This document shows, in pieces, positions 1 to 5,989 of a stretch of DNA of 9,835 nucleotides (its first letter is position 1; each line of letters starts with the position of its first letter). The notes below the pieces were generated by a model. It ran no database searches, was not told the origin of the DNA, and was given only the letters and a program-made list of their open reading frames with translations. Source of the stretch: SHNJ01 sp964458615. GTDB lineage: Bacteria; Pseudomonadota; Alphaproteobacteria; SHNJ01. The DNA lies in the NCBI GenBank assembly GCA_964458615.1, contig CAYWJR010000055.1, forward strand, positions 1 to 9,835, given 5' to 3'. The position numbers and the translations under genes are program-made.

Positions 1-109
1 CAATCTCTAAGTGCCAACGACAACGTTGCACCTGTCGCTTTAGCAGCCTAAACGCTGACTAACGACGCGGTTTTGGGTGATGAACCGGGCAACAGAATCA
101 TCACCCGCT
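1..109 (+). ncRNA. ssrA: tmRNA, partial: 3' part with the tag reading frame
   Basis: Transfer-messenger RNA rescues stalled ribosomes and adds a degradation tag to the unfinished protein. The window opens inside the gene. Positions 13-48 read ANDNVAPVALAA and 49-51 is TAA. This matches the alphaproteobacterial tag pattern: an ANDN start for SspB/SmpB-dependent handling and an ALAA end for ClpX. No start codon or SD precedes it, as expected for a resume codon (GCC at 13). Downstream, 75-83 (GGGTGATGA) pairs perfectly with 98-106 (TCATCACCC) around a 14-nt loop. From memory, a loop like ACCGGGCAACAGAA is typical of the 3' end of alphaproteobacterial tmRNA. In that class the gene is circularly permuted and the tag piece lies last, which fits a gene ending near here; the acceptor piece would lie to the left of the window. 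The exact 3' end is not determined. Confidence 0.85.
75..106 (+). other. 9-bp stem-loop at the tmRNA 3' end
   Basis: The perfect 9-bp stem GGGTGATGA/TCATCACCC encloses a 14-nt loop and is followed by GCTTTATAG, not by a run of T. It is most likely a structural helix of the tmRNA coding piece. It could also act as a weak terminator or processing signal. Confidence 0.6.
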
Positions 110-120
110 TTATAGTGGGG

Positions 121-173
121 AGTGCAGAGTGGAGTGTTAGTCTCTCTTCACTCTACACCATCCACTCTACACT
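121..173. repeat. Palindromic intergenic element with internal direct repeats
   Basis: The arm 121-133 (AGTGCAGAGTGGA) pairs with 161-173 (TCCACTCTACACT) at 12 of 13 positions. The right side also carries the 10-mer CACTCTACAC twice (149-158 and 163-172), and the left side has a one-mismatch complement of it (122-131). The element lies between the tmRNA gene and the SD of the small ORF. No T-tract follows, so it is not a standard terminator. It resembles in design, not in sequence, the element at 1035-1139. Confidence 0.65.
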
Positions 174-188
174 AAAGGAACTGATACG

Positions 189-380
189 ATGACCAAAGAT
201 TCAAAACCATCCAAAGACGCGAAACCAAAACGCCAAGCCCCTCCTCAACCAGCTTATGTGCAATTCCAAGGCGGATTTCAAAGCGGCCGGGGTAACAATT
301 CCGACGGCAGCGGCGGCAATCGTCCGACCGGCGGCGGATCCCCAATCCGCAAAAGCGCCCCATCCGGCGGTGGGAAATAA
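189..380 (+). CDS. Small Gly/Pro/Lys-rich hypothetical protein
   Basis: This is a 63-residue ORF of unknown function. It starts at ATG 189 with a good SD (AAGGA, 175-179, 9-nt spacing), which supports real translation. The first 20 residues are basic (KDSKPSKDAKPKRQ) and the middle is proline- and glutamine-rich (APPQPAYVQFQGGFQ). The C-terminal 30 residues are Gly/Ser/Asn-rich with GG repeats and end in GGGK. No signal peptide, membrane segment or fold is apparent, and the protein is probably disordered; the charge would allow nucleic-acid binding, but that is inference. It sits between ssrA and sspB on the same strand. I do not recognise the family. Low-complexity short ORFs can be spurious, so the SD is the main argument. 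Confidence 0.55.
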   Translation: MTKDSKPSKDAKPKRQAPPQPAYVQFQGGFQSGRGNNSDGSGGNRPTGGGSPIRKSAPSGGGK

Positions 381-455
381 GCAACTGTTTCGGTCATGCG
401 TTGTGTCTTTTGCATCGCGGGAAATAATATAGCCGAAAATCCAATAAAATATTGC

Positions 456-483
456 ACTTGGTTACAAGGAATGGTAACCAAGT
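456..483. repeat. Perfect 10-bp inverted repeat upstream of sspB
   Basis: ACTTGGTTAC (456-465) and GTAACCAAGT (474-483) are exact reverse complements around the 8-nt loop AAGGAATG. The element lies about 60 bp upstream of the sspB start. No T-tract follows. It could be an operator, an mRNA hairpin or a remnant of the ACTTGG-type repeat seen at 1108-1139. Confidence 0.6.
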
Positions 484-541
484 ATTAAGGTCTGGCGTTC
501 TATGCTGGATCTATGGGAATCCCTTATTTTTTAGGCCCTCT

Positions 542-1036
542 ATGACCGACGACGGAATCCGTTATGAAAAATTAGTCGAAGATGCCTTGCGCGGCGTTGT
601 ACGCGCGGCGTTGGAACAGGTATCGGACGAAGGTTTGCCTGCGGCGCATCATTTTTATATCACCTTCCGCACCGATCACGCGGGCGTTGAAATCCCGGAT
701 TATTTGCGGGAAAAATATCCAAATGAAATGACCATCGTGTTGCAATATCAATTTTGGGACATGGTTGTCGAAGAAGATTATTTTTCCGTCACATTGTCGT
801 TCAACAATGTCGGCGAAAATTTGGTCGTGCCATTTCCGGCCATCACCGGTTTCGCCGATCCGTCGGTTAAATTCGGCCTGCAATTCCACACGCCGGAAAC
901 CGATTCGGAAATCGACGAAGAACCATCCGGAAATGCCGCCCCGAAAAAGAAAAAATCCACCGCATCGGGCGACGGCGACACGAACCCATCTTCGGGCGAT
1001 AACGTTGTAACGCTGGATAAATTCCGTAAAAAATAG
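542..1036 (+). CDS. sspB: ClpXP adaptor protein SspB (alphaproteobacterial type)
   Basis: SspB binds the ssrA tag on incomplete proteins and tethers them to ClpX for degradation by ClpXP in the cytoplasm. The ORF is open from 452, but the first 30 codons would need a TTG start and run across the upstream palindrome. ATG 542 gives a 164-residue protein beginning MTDDGIRYEKLVEDALRGVV, as usual for the family. Residues 1-118 form the SspB-like substrate-binding domain (HFYITFRT, 37-44; QYQFWDMVV, 69-77; VVPFPAITGFADPS, 95-108). Residues 119-150 are an acidic then Lys-rich flexible linker. The tail NVVTLDKFRKK (154-164) fits the C-terminal ClpX-binding peptide of this class. No strong SD is visible before 542. 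The stop TAG overlaps the first bases of the palindromic element that follows. Its neighbour ssrA encodes the tag it should recognise. Confidence 0.92.
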   Translation: MTDDGIRYEKLVEDALRGVVRAALEQVSDEGLPAAHHFYITFRTDHAGVEIPDYLREKYPNEMTIVLQYQFWDMVVEEDYFSVTLSFNNVGENLVVPFPAITGFADPSVKFGLQFHTPETDSEIDEEPSGNAAPKKKKSTASGDGDTNPSSGDNVVTLDKFRKK

Positions 1037-1139
1037 TTCCTAGTACCGAGCGCCTAGTTCCAAGCATTGAAGCGGAACATTTCTATGGCTCGATAAATAA
1101 AAATTGAAACTTGGTACTTAGAACTAGGAACTTGGAACT
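1035..1139. repeat. Palindromic repeat element filling the sspB-phhA gap
   Basis: The whole gap is built of related words. AGTTCCTAGT (1035-1044) pairs perfectly with ACTAGGAACT (1123-1132), and CCTAGTTC (1053-1060) pairs with GAACTAGG (1121-1128). CCAAG (1060-1064) can pair with CTTGG (1110-1114 or 1131-1135). AACTTGG occurs twice (1108-1114, 1129-1135). Several alternative folds are therefore possible. The left edge overlaps the sspB stop codon and the right edge ends 3 nt before the phhA ATG. No transposase or T-tract is present. This looks like a short intergenic repeat element of unknown type. Confidence 0.65.
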
Positions 1140-1142
1140 GCC

Positions 1143-2063
1143 ATGTACACCCACACCGCCGTCAAACTGCCCGAACAATTCACAGCTTTCCAAGATTGGG
1201 ATGCGTACACGGCCGAAAATCACGGCATGTGGAATTTTTTATATTCGCGGCAACGCAAATTGATCGAATCGCGCGCGTGCCAGGAATATTTGGACGGCGT
1301 CGATTTATTGGGCATGACCGCCGACCGCATTCCGAATTACGCCGAATTGAATCAGATCATGTTCAAAAAAACCGGCTGGCAAATCGCGGTCGTGCCATGT
1401 TTTATCCCGGCCGATATGTTTTTCGAATTGCTGGCGCAACGCCATTTCCCGGCAACCGCCTGGATCAGAAGCCCGGAACAAGTCGATTACTTGCCGGAAC
1501 CAGATATGTTCCACGATGTGTTCGGCCATTTCCCATTATTGGTGCACCCGACATTCGCCGATTATTTGTGCGAATTCGGCAAGGGCGGCGTCAAGGCGAT
1601 GAAGGCCGGCCAGGCGGAATTGGACATGATTCAACGCCTGTATTGGTATACGGTTGAATTCGGTCTGGTGAACACGCATCTGGGCCCGAAAATTTACGGC
1701 GCAGGGATTTTATCGTCCAAAGGCGAATCGATCTACGCGCTGGACGATCCGAAACCGCACCGCGTGCGATTCAACCTGGAACGCGTGATGCGCACCACAT
1801 ACCGGATCGACGAATTTCAAAAAACCTATTTTGTGATCGATAATTTTTTGCAGATGTTCAACGATACGATGAAAAATTTCGATCCCATTTACGCGGCGTT
1901 GAAAAAAACGCCGACCATTCCGTGGACACAAATCGATCCCAACGACACCGTGATTCATCGCGGCACGGTCGAAGGCGATCCCGACACCACCAAGGTCAAT
2001 CCCGAAGAATTGATGGAAACATTGAATAAAACGCGCGCGGAACGGGAAAAGAAAAAGCCGTAA
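1143..2063 (+). CDS. phhA: Phenylalanine 4-monooxygenase (phenylalanine hydroxylase)
   Basis: PhhA hydroxylates phenylalanine to tyrosine with O2 and tetrahydropterin at a non-haem iron. The protein has 306 residues, near the length of other bacterial monodomain enzymes, with no N-terminal regulatory ACT domain. The iron ligands are visible: His124 and His129 in PEPDMFHDVFGHFPLL (118-133) and Glu172 in WYTVEFGL (168-175). The segments LAQRHFPATAWIRS (97-110) and THLGPKIYGAGILSS (178-192) are also family-typical. The ATG at 1143 lies 3 nt after a palindromic repeat whose last bases (TTGGAACTG) are the only SD-like sequence. The pterin-recycling partner phhB is not in this window. The gene converges with a GNAT gene that ends 2 bp away. 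Phenylalanine and tyrosine breakdown eventually yields fumarate, the substrate of the nearby fumarase, but the intermediate genes are absent. Confidence 0.95.
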   Translation: MYTHTAVKLPEQFTAFQDWDAYTAENHGMWNFLYSRQRKLIESRACQEYLDGVDLLGMTADRIPNYAELNQIMFKKTGWQIAVVPCFIPADMFFELLAQRHFPATAWIRSPEQVDYLPEPDMFHDVFGHFPLLVHPTFADYLCEFGKGGVKAMKAGQAELDMIQRLYWYTVEFGLVNTHLGPKIYGAGILSSKGESIYALDDPKPHRVRFNLERVMRTTYRIDEFQKTYFVIDNFLQMFNDTMKNFDPIYAALKKTPTIPWTQIDPNDTVIHRGTVEGDPDTTKVNPEELMETLNKTRAEREKKKP

Positions 2064-2065
2064 AA

Positions 2066-2749
2066 TTAATATTCGCGCACGCGCCCCGTTTGATAGGCGC
2101 GCAGAATATCGCCCAATGATTCCCATCCGCGATAGGCCGTGTCGGAATAAATCATAGCATCGATATAATCACGGCCAGATGGGCATTCCGGCAATTCCCC
2201 GCGCAAACGCGCGCGAAAAGAAATCAAATCAGGAACGCAAACGCCTATCAATCTTAACAATAATTTCTGGCCGTTTATTTCATATGCGGTCGTTTCCACA
2301 TTGCAAGATTTTAACATCGCGCCATGACGCACCCAAAAATCCATCCATCGCGCTTTGTTCGGTTCATTGACAATCAATCCGTCGTCCATCCGCGTCATGC
2401 CGGATTCAATCAACCAATCGCATGCGACCTTTAACATTTCTTTGGCCGAACCTTTGCCTTTGTAATCGGGCAGCATATAAAAATATTTGAAATGCCCATA
2501 TGGGTCGGATCGATCGCGGCCACGAATTTCGGCAACGCCCACGCCGACAATTTTCCCATCGTCGACGATTTTATAACTGCGCCAATTTGGGGTTTGCAAT
2601 TGTTCCGGCCAACGCGCGGCAAAATCGATCGATTCTAAATACGGTCCGGCGATGTCACGCATCCGCTGGCTGACACTAGCCAGCCATCCGGTTTTGTACA
2701 CATTGATTATTTGCGGGCGGTCTTGTTGTTCCGCCAATAAAACTTGCAT
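2066..2749 (-). CDS. GNAT family N-acetyltransferase
   Basis: GNAT enzymes move an acetyl group from acetyl-CoA to an amine; the substrate here is unknown. With the ATG at 2749 the protein has 227 residues. The GNAT core is clear: a beta strand pair around KIVDDGKIVGVGVAEI (60-75), then motif A, YFYMLPDYKGKGSAKEML (89-106), with the acetyl-CoA loop YKGKGSA. Motif B follows, with NEPNKARWMDFWVRHGAML (128-146), where NxxAxxFWxxxGA is typical. The C-terminal 60 residues (LRARYxx-like, ending RAYQTGRVREY) are not assigned. The frame also allows TTG 2761, but ATG 2749 has GGGA six bases upstream and is preferred. It is transcribed away from fumC from a shared intergenic region and runs into the phhA 3' end with a 2-bp gap. 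Confidence 0.85.
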   Translation of the reverse strand: MQVLLAEQQDRPQIINVYKTGWLASVSQRMRDIAGPYLESIDFAARWPEQLQTPNWRSYKIVDDGKIVGVGVAEIRGRDRSDPYGHFKYFYMLPDYKGKGSAKEMLKVACDWLIESGMTRMDDGLIVNEPNKARWMDFWVRHGAMLKSCNVETTAYEINGQKLLLRLIGVCVPDLISFRARLRGELPECPSGRDYIDAMIYSDTAYRGWESLGDILRAYQTGRVREY

Positions 2750-2847
2750 CTCGATTCCCAAAATTTTTCTTTCAGAGATACAGCCGCAAAGATGCGCCTG
2801 TCAAGCGGCTATAATCGAAACCCTGTACCGCATAAAGCCGGTTCATA

Positions 2848-2876
2848 TTGACAGCCGGATTTAAAAAACCGAATAT
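2848..2876 (+). promoter_or_regulatory. Candidate promoter for fumC
   Basis: A perfect -35 TTGACA (2848-2853) is followed after 17 bp by GAATAT (2871-2876), a poor -10 match. An alternative perfect -10, TATAAT (2810-2815), lies upstream without a convincing -35. This divergent gap between the GNAT gene and fumC must hold promoters for both genes, but the exact choice is uncertain. Confidence 0.35.
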
Positions 2877-2912
2877 CACGCCATGATTTATTCAAAAATA
2901 TGGAACCGCATC

Positions 2913-4325
2913 ATGTCCCTGAAAACCGCATTGCAAAAATCCGAACAATCCCGCATGGAATCCGATTCCATGGGCGAAGTCGCCGTTCCCGCCGAATGTT
3001 ATTGGGGCGCGCAAACGCAACGGTCGATCGAAAATTTTAAAATCGGCGGAAACACCATGCCCCCTGCCCTGATCACCGCACTGGGCGTGCAAAAAAGGTG
3101 TTCGGCGGTTGCCAACATTGCGTTGAAACAACTGGATGAAAAATTGGGACAAGCGATTATCCAAGCCGCCGACGAAGTCATTGACGGCAAATTGATGGAT
3201 CAATTTCCATTGGTTGTTTGGCAAACCGGTTCCGGCACGCAAACCAACATGAACGCCAACGAAGTCATCGCAGGCCGCGCGAATGAAATTTTGGGCGGCG
3301 AACGCGGCGGTAAAAAACCGGTGCATCCGAACGATCATGTCAATCGCGGCCAATCATCGAACGATTCGTTCCCAACCGCGATGCATATCGCCGCCGTGTG
3401 CCAGGTGCATTGGCACCTTCTGCCCGCCCTGACGCATTTGCAAAACGCATTACAACAAAAATCGAAACAATTTCAAAACATCATTAAAATAGGCCGCACC
3501 CATTTGATGGATGCAACGCCGGTTACATTGGGCCAGGAATTTGGCGCATACGCCAAACAAATTGAATTGGGGATCGAACGGGTAAAAGACGCATTAAAAC
3601 GCCTTTATCCATTGGCGCAGGGCGGCACCGCCGTCGGCACCGGATTGAACGCGGCCAAGGGATTCGCCGAAAAATTCGCCGAAGAAGTCGCCAAATTGAC
3701 CAAATTGCCGTTTACATCGGCCGATAATAAATTCGAAGCATTGGCCAGCCACGATGCGTGCGTTGAAATGTCCGGCGCGTTAAACGTGCTGGCGGCATCC
3801 TGCATGAAAATCGCCAACGATGTGCGTTGGTTGGGTTCCGGCCCGCGTTGCGGGCTTGGCGAAATCAGCCTGCCGGAAAACGAACCGGGATCATCGATCA
3901 TGCCGGGCAAGGTCAATCCAACCCAGTCCGAGGCGATGACCATGGTGTGCGCGCAGGTGATGGGCAACCACGTCGCTGTTACGGTCGCGGGATCTCAAGG
4001 CCATTTCGAATTGAACGTATTCAAACCGGTGATCATTCATAATTTGTTGCAATCGATCCAATTGATTGGCGATGCATGCAACAGTTTCGCCGATAATTGC
4101 GTTGCCGGGATCGAAGCCAACGAAGGCCGTATCGATGAATTATTGTATCGTTCGTTGATGTTGGTCACGGCACTGAATCCGCATATCGGTTATGACAATG
4201 CCGCGAAAATCGCCAAAACCGCATTGCATGAAAACATGACACTGCGCGAGGCAGGCATTCAATTAAAATTGCTGACCGGCGAACAGTTCGACGAATGGGT
4301 CAAGCCGGAAAAAATGCTGGGTTAA
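2913..4325 (+). CDS. fumC: Class II fumarate hydratase (fumarase C)
   Basis: FumC converts fumarate to L-malate in the TCA cycle as an iron-independent cytoplasmic homotetramer. ATG 2913 gives 470 residues, the family length, with GGA 8 bases upstream. An in-frame ATG at 2883 lacks an SD and would add 10 non-family residues. Motifs: RMESDSMGEVAVP (14-26); WQTGSGTQTNMNANEV (103-118); HPNDHVNRGQSSNDSFPTA (138-156), the B-site/active-site region; GRTHLMDATPVTLGQEF (194-210), where His197 should be the catalytic His; and the lyase signature GSSIMPGKVNP (326-336) with the catalytic Ser at 327. It is complete and looks functional. Its stop TAA overlaps the stop of the opposite GNAT gene in the palindrome GTTAAC. 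The last 98 codons lie in the duplicated unit, so a broken copy follows at 5695-5989. Confidence 0.97.
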   Translation: MSLKTALQKSEQSRMESDSMGEVAVPAECYWGAQTQRSIENFKIGGNTMPPALITALGVQKRCSAVANIALKQLDEKLGQAIIQAADEVIDGKLMDQFPLVVWQTGSGTQTNMNANEVIAGRANEILGGERGGKKPVHPNDHVNRGQSSNDSFPTAMHIAAVCQVHWHLLPALTHLQNALQQKSKQFQNIIKIGRTHLMDATPVTLGQEFGAYAKQIELGIERVKDALKRLYPLAQGGTAVGTGLNAAKGFAEKFAEEVAKLTKLPFTSADNKFEALASHDACVEMSGALNVLAASCMKIANDVRWLGSGPRCGLGEISLPENEPGSSIMPGKVNPTQSEAMTMVCAQVMGNHVAVTVAGSQGHFELNVFKPVIIHNLLQSIQLIGDACNSFADNCVAGIEANEGRIDELLYRSLMLVTALNPHIGYDNAAKIAKTALHENMTLREAGIQLKLLTGEQFDEWVKPEKMLG

Positions 4326-5215
4326 CGCGCAGCGCGTGCCCGTTTGATCGAATCAAAAAATTGCGCAGCGGGCACCGGCGCGGATTCCATTCCGCCGCAA
4401 TATCGCTCGACTGCGCGGCAAATACGGCGATTGCGCAAATCCAGCATACCGCCCCAGCCTGTGGTTTCTTTGGATATCAATAATGCCTTGCCTAATGGCA
4501 GATCCATTATGCCTTCCACCGTTTCGATTGAAAAACTGCCTTCTTGTAAACTTGCAATTTCATGGATCGCGCTGGGATCGGTTTTGGCGCAGATTGTTTG
4601 AATTTCATATATTGCCGGATATTCCCCCAATATACTGACCGCAACTGTGGGAATAGACCGCGCGACGGATTCCCATTCATTCGGATATGGCAAAAAACCG
4701 TATCGCAGCCAGGCATATTTTCCCACGTGGCTTGCGGAAAGACGGATTGTCGGACATTTCAGCGATCGCGCCAATTTCATAACATCCGGAAATATTTTTT
4801 TCAAAACGCCCGTCCCCATTTTTCCGGCTCTGACCGTTTCCAGATACATATAATTTTCATTGGCGCTACTATCATTATAAAATGTCAGCAGGAAATGATC
4901 GAAATCTTTTCCGCCGATTTGGACTTTTAAACGCCTCGCGCTTGGCGCGGCGGGGTCAGAGCGCCTATCCTGCGAGTCCATACAAAGCGGTAAATCGGAA
5001 TAGACGATTTTTCCCCGCAGAGATTCTATCTTCGCCAACGCTTTTTCAATTTGCGCCGCCGAAAATGGATTGATGTTCTGATAGTAATACGGTTTTCCTT
5101 CGGGCAATGCAGGCGGTTTCATACGCCGTTCCACCAAAGTAAGCCTAAGGTCGGCATCCATTTGCCTGCGGGACGGCCATTGCGCATCGGAACCGGGTTT
5201 ATAATCCAGCGTCAT
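4322..5215 (-). CDS. GNAT-like acetyltransferase, duplicate A
   Basis: A 297-residue protein that I assign to the GNAT fold. Strand beta4 YMYLETV (122-128) leads into the acetyl-CoA loop RAGKMGTGVLKKI (129-141), then helix FPDVMKLARSL, strand TIRLSAS (156-162) and YAWLRYGFLPYP (167-178), the usual tyrosine/GF element. The N-terminal 90 residues and C-terminal 110 residues lie outside the core and are not assigned; the substrate is unknown. ATG 5215 has no SD (upstream TGCGGTA), and inner ATGs (codons 19, 32) are possible starts. The stop overlaps the fumC stop. An identical protein is encoded at 5986-6879. In this copy the upstream gene is the truncated membrane gene, so expression depends on read-through from the right or on a local promoter. 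Confidence 0.8.
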   Translation of the reverse strand: MTLDYKPGSDAQWPSRRQMDADLRLTLVERRMKPPALPEGKPYYYQNINPFSAAQIEKALAKIESLRGKIVYSDLPLCMDSQDRRSDPAAPSARRLKVQIGGKDFDHFLLTFYNDSSANENYMYLETVRAGKMGTGVLKKIFPDVMKLARSLKCPTIRLSASHVGKYAWLRYGFLPYPNEWESVARSIPTVAVSILGEYPAIYEIQTICAKTDPSAIHEIASLQEGSFSIETVEGIMDLPLGKALLISKETTGWGGMLDLRNRRICRAVERYCGGMESAPVPAAQFFDSIKRARAAR

Positions 5216-5248
5216 TACCGCAGAATATTTCTATTAAGGAAATAATTC

Positions 5249-5270
5249 AAGCGGTTATTTTAAGCCGCTT
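5249..5270. terminator. Hairpin at the 3' end of the truncated membrane gene
   Basis: AAGCGGTT (5249-5256) pairs with AGCCGCTT (5263-5270), with one T/G wobble and a 6-nt loop. TTTTA follows on the plus strand. On the minus strand, which carries the genes here, the hairpin overlaps the membrane-gene stop codon but is not followed by a T-tract. It is at best a weak terminator or mRNA-stabilising hairpin. Confidence 0.35.
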
Positions 5271-5700
5271 TTATATACCCGCCCTTGCGGCTAAGGAATT
5301 GGAAAATATCGCCCAGGGCCCATAAAATTCCGGCGATTAACAAAATCCATTGCGCGTTGGCAATCGTGCCCCAGATAAAAAATGGGCGGCTGGACATGGC
5401 GATGCACGCCACAACCGACAACGGATACCGTTTGATATAATATCCCGGCAAGGCGAAAATTCCCGCCGGTTTTTGGATTTGCGTATCGGCCGCTGGCGCG
5501 ATTATTTTAATCAAACTGCCGCCGATTAAAATCGCCGCGAACGCCACCTGGCCAAACGGATCGGCCAATGCCAGCGCCGCAATTATAAAACAAACGCAAC
5601 CGGCGATGTTGACGGCGGCATGTATTTCAATGCCACGCGCAGTGCGCCCAAACAGGCCGAAAATGATGCCGTCCAACGTCCACAACAAACCGGCGATCAT
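5260..5700 (-). pseudogene. 5'-truncated copy of the multi-TM membrane protein gene
   Basis: This is the inner, broken copy of the gene at 6924-7475. Its 144 residues from Ala40 to the C-terminus are identical to the intact protein. The first 39 residues, including the first membrane helix and the start of the second, were lost at the duplication junction. The frame remains open, and bases from the fumC side supply an accidental in-frame ATG (5698-5700), giving MIAGLLWTLDG. Upstream of that ATG there is no SD (AAATTATGA). A 146-residue fragment with four or five helices could still be made if transcribed from the right, but I treat it as a remnant. Confidence 0.8.
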
Positions 5701-5989
5701 TCATAATTTGTTGCAATCGATCCAATTGATTGGCGATGCATGCAACAGTTTCGCCGATAATTGCGTTGCCGGGATCGAAGCCAACGAAGGCCGTATCGAT
5801 GAATTATTGTATCGTTCGTTGATGTTGGTCACGGCACTGAATCCGCATATCGGTTATGACAATGCCGCGAAAATCGCCAAAACCGCATTGCATGAAAACA
5901 TGACACTGCGCGAGGCAGGCATTCAATTAAAATTGCTGACCGGCGAACAGTTCGACGAATGGGTCAAGCCGGAAAAAATGCTGGGTTAA
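5695..5989 (+). pseudogene. fumC: fumC 3' fragment created by the duplication
   Basis: It encodes the last 97 residues of fumarase (Ile374 to the end), identical to the intact gene, without the N-terminal and most of the central helical domain that hold His197 and the GSS signature. It cannot be an active fumarase. The frame is open to the left into DNA antisense to the truncated membrane gene, so a chimeric ORF from ATG 5606 (127 codons, ...NVHNKPAIIHNLLQ...) exists on paper. That upstream part resembles nothing and has no visible SD. Confidence 0.85.

Larger units (their letters stand above)
4031..5694. repeat. Tandem duplication, left unit (1664 bp)
   Basis: This segment is repeated directly at +1664 (5695-7358), with no difference seen between the units on reading. 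It contains the fumC 3' end, a complete GNAT-type gene and the 3' part of a membrane-protein gene that is intact only on the right. The outer ends share CAAACCGG (4022-4029, 5686-5693, 7350-7357), so the exact edges can slide within that word. The base before the left edge is T (4030) where the junction and right end have C (5694, 7358). Confidence 0.95.

Noticed and set aside
121..173. Rho-independent terminator for ssrA
   Set aside because: The hairpin is not followed by a T-tract (TAAAGG instead), and its internal repeats suggest a repeat element.
189..230. Similar starts of the small ORF (MTKDSKPSKD) and the AsmA-like protein (MKDSKPGKKG)
   Set aside because: Only five residues (KDSKP) match in lysine-rich low-complexity N-termini and the rest is unrelated; probably chance.
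452..541. Extension of sspB upstream to 452
   Set aside because: The extra 30 codons start with TTG, cross the 456-483 palindrome and do not look like an SspB N-terminus; ATG 542 gives the family start.
1710..2126. 138-codon minus-strand ORF over the phhA 3' half
   Set aside because: It is antisense to a clearly conserved hydroxylase and its peptide has no recognisable features.
2782..2810. AGCCGC/GCGGCT inverted repeat upstream of fumC as an operator
   Set aside because: Six base pairs separated by 17 nt in a moderately GC-rich region can easily occur by chance.
4562..4930. 122-codon plus-strand ORF, and its copy at 6226-6594
   Set aside because: It lies wholly antisense to the GNAT-like gene, with no SD and composition of a shadow frame.
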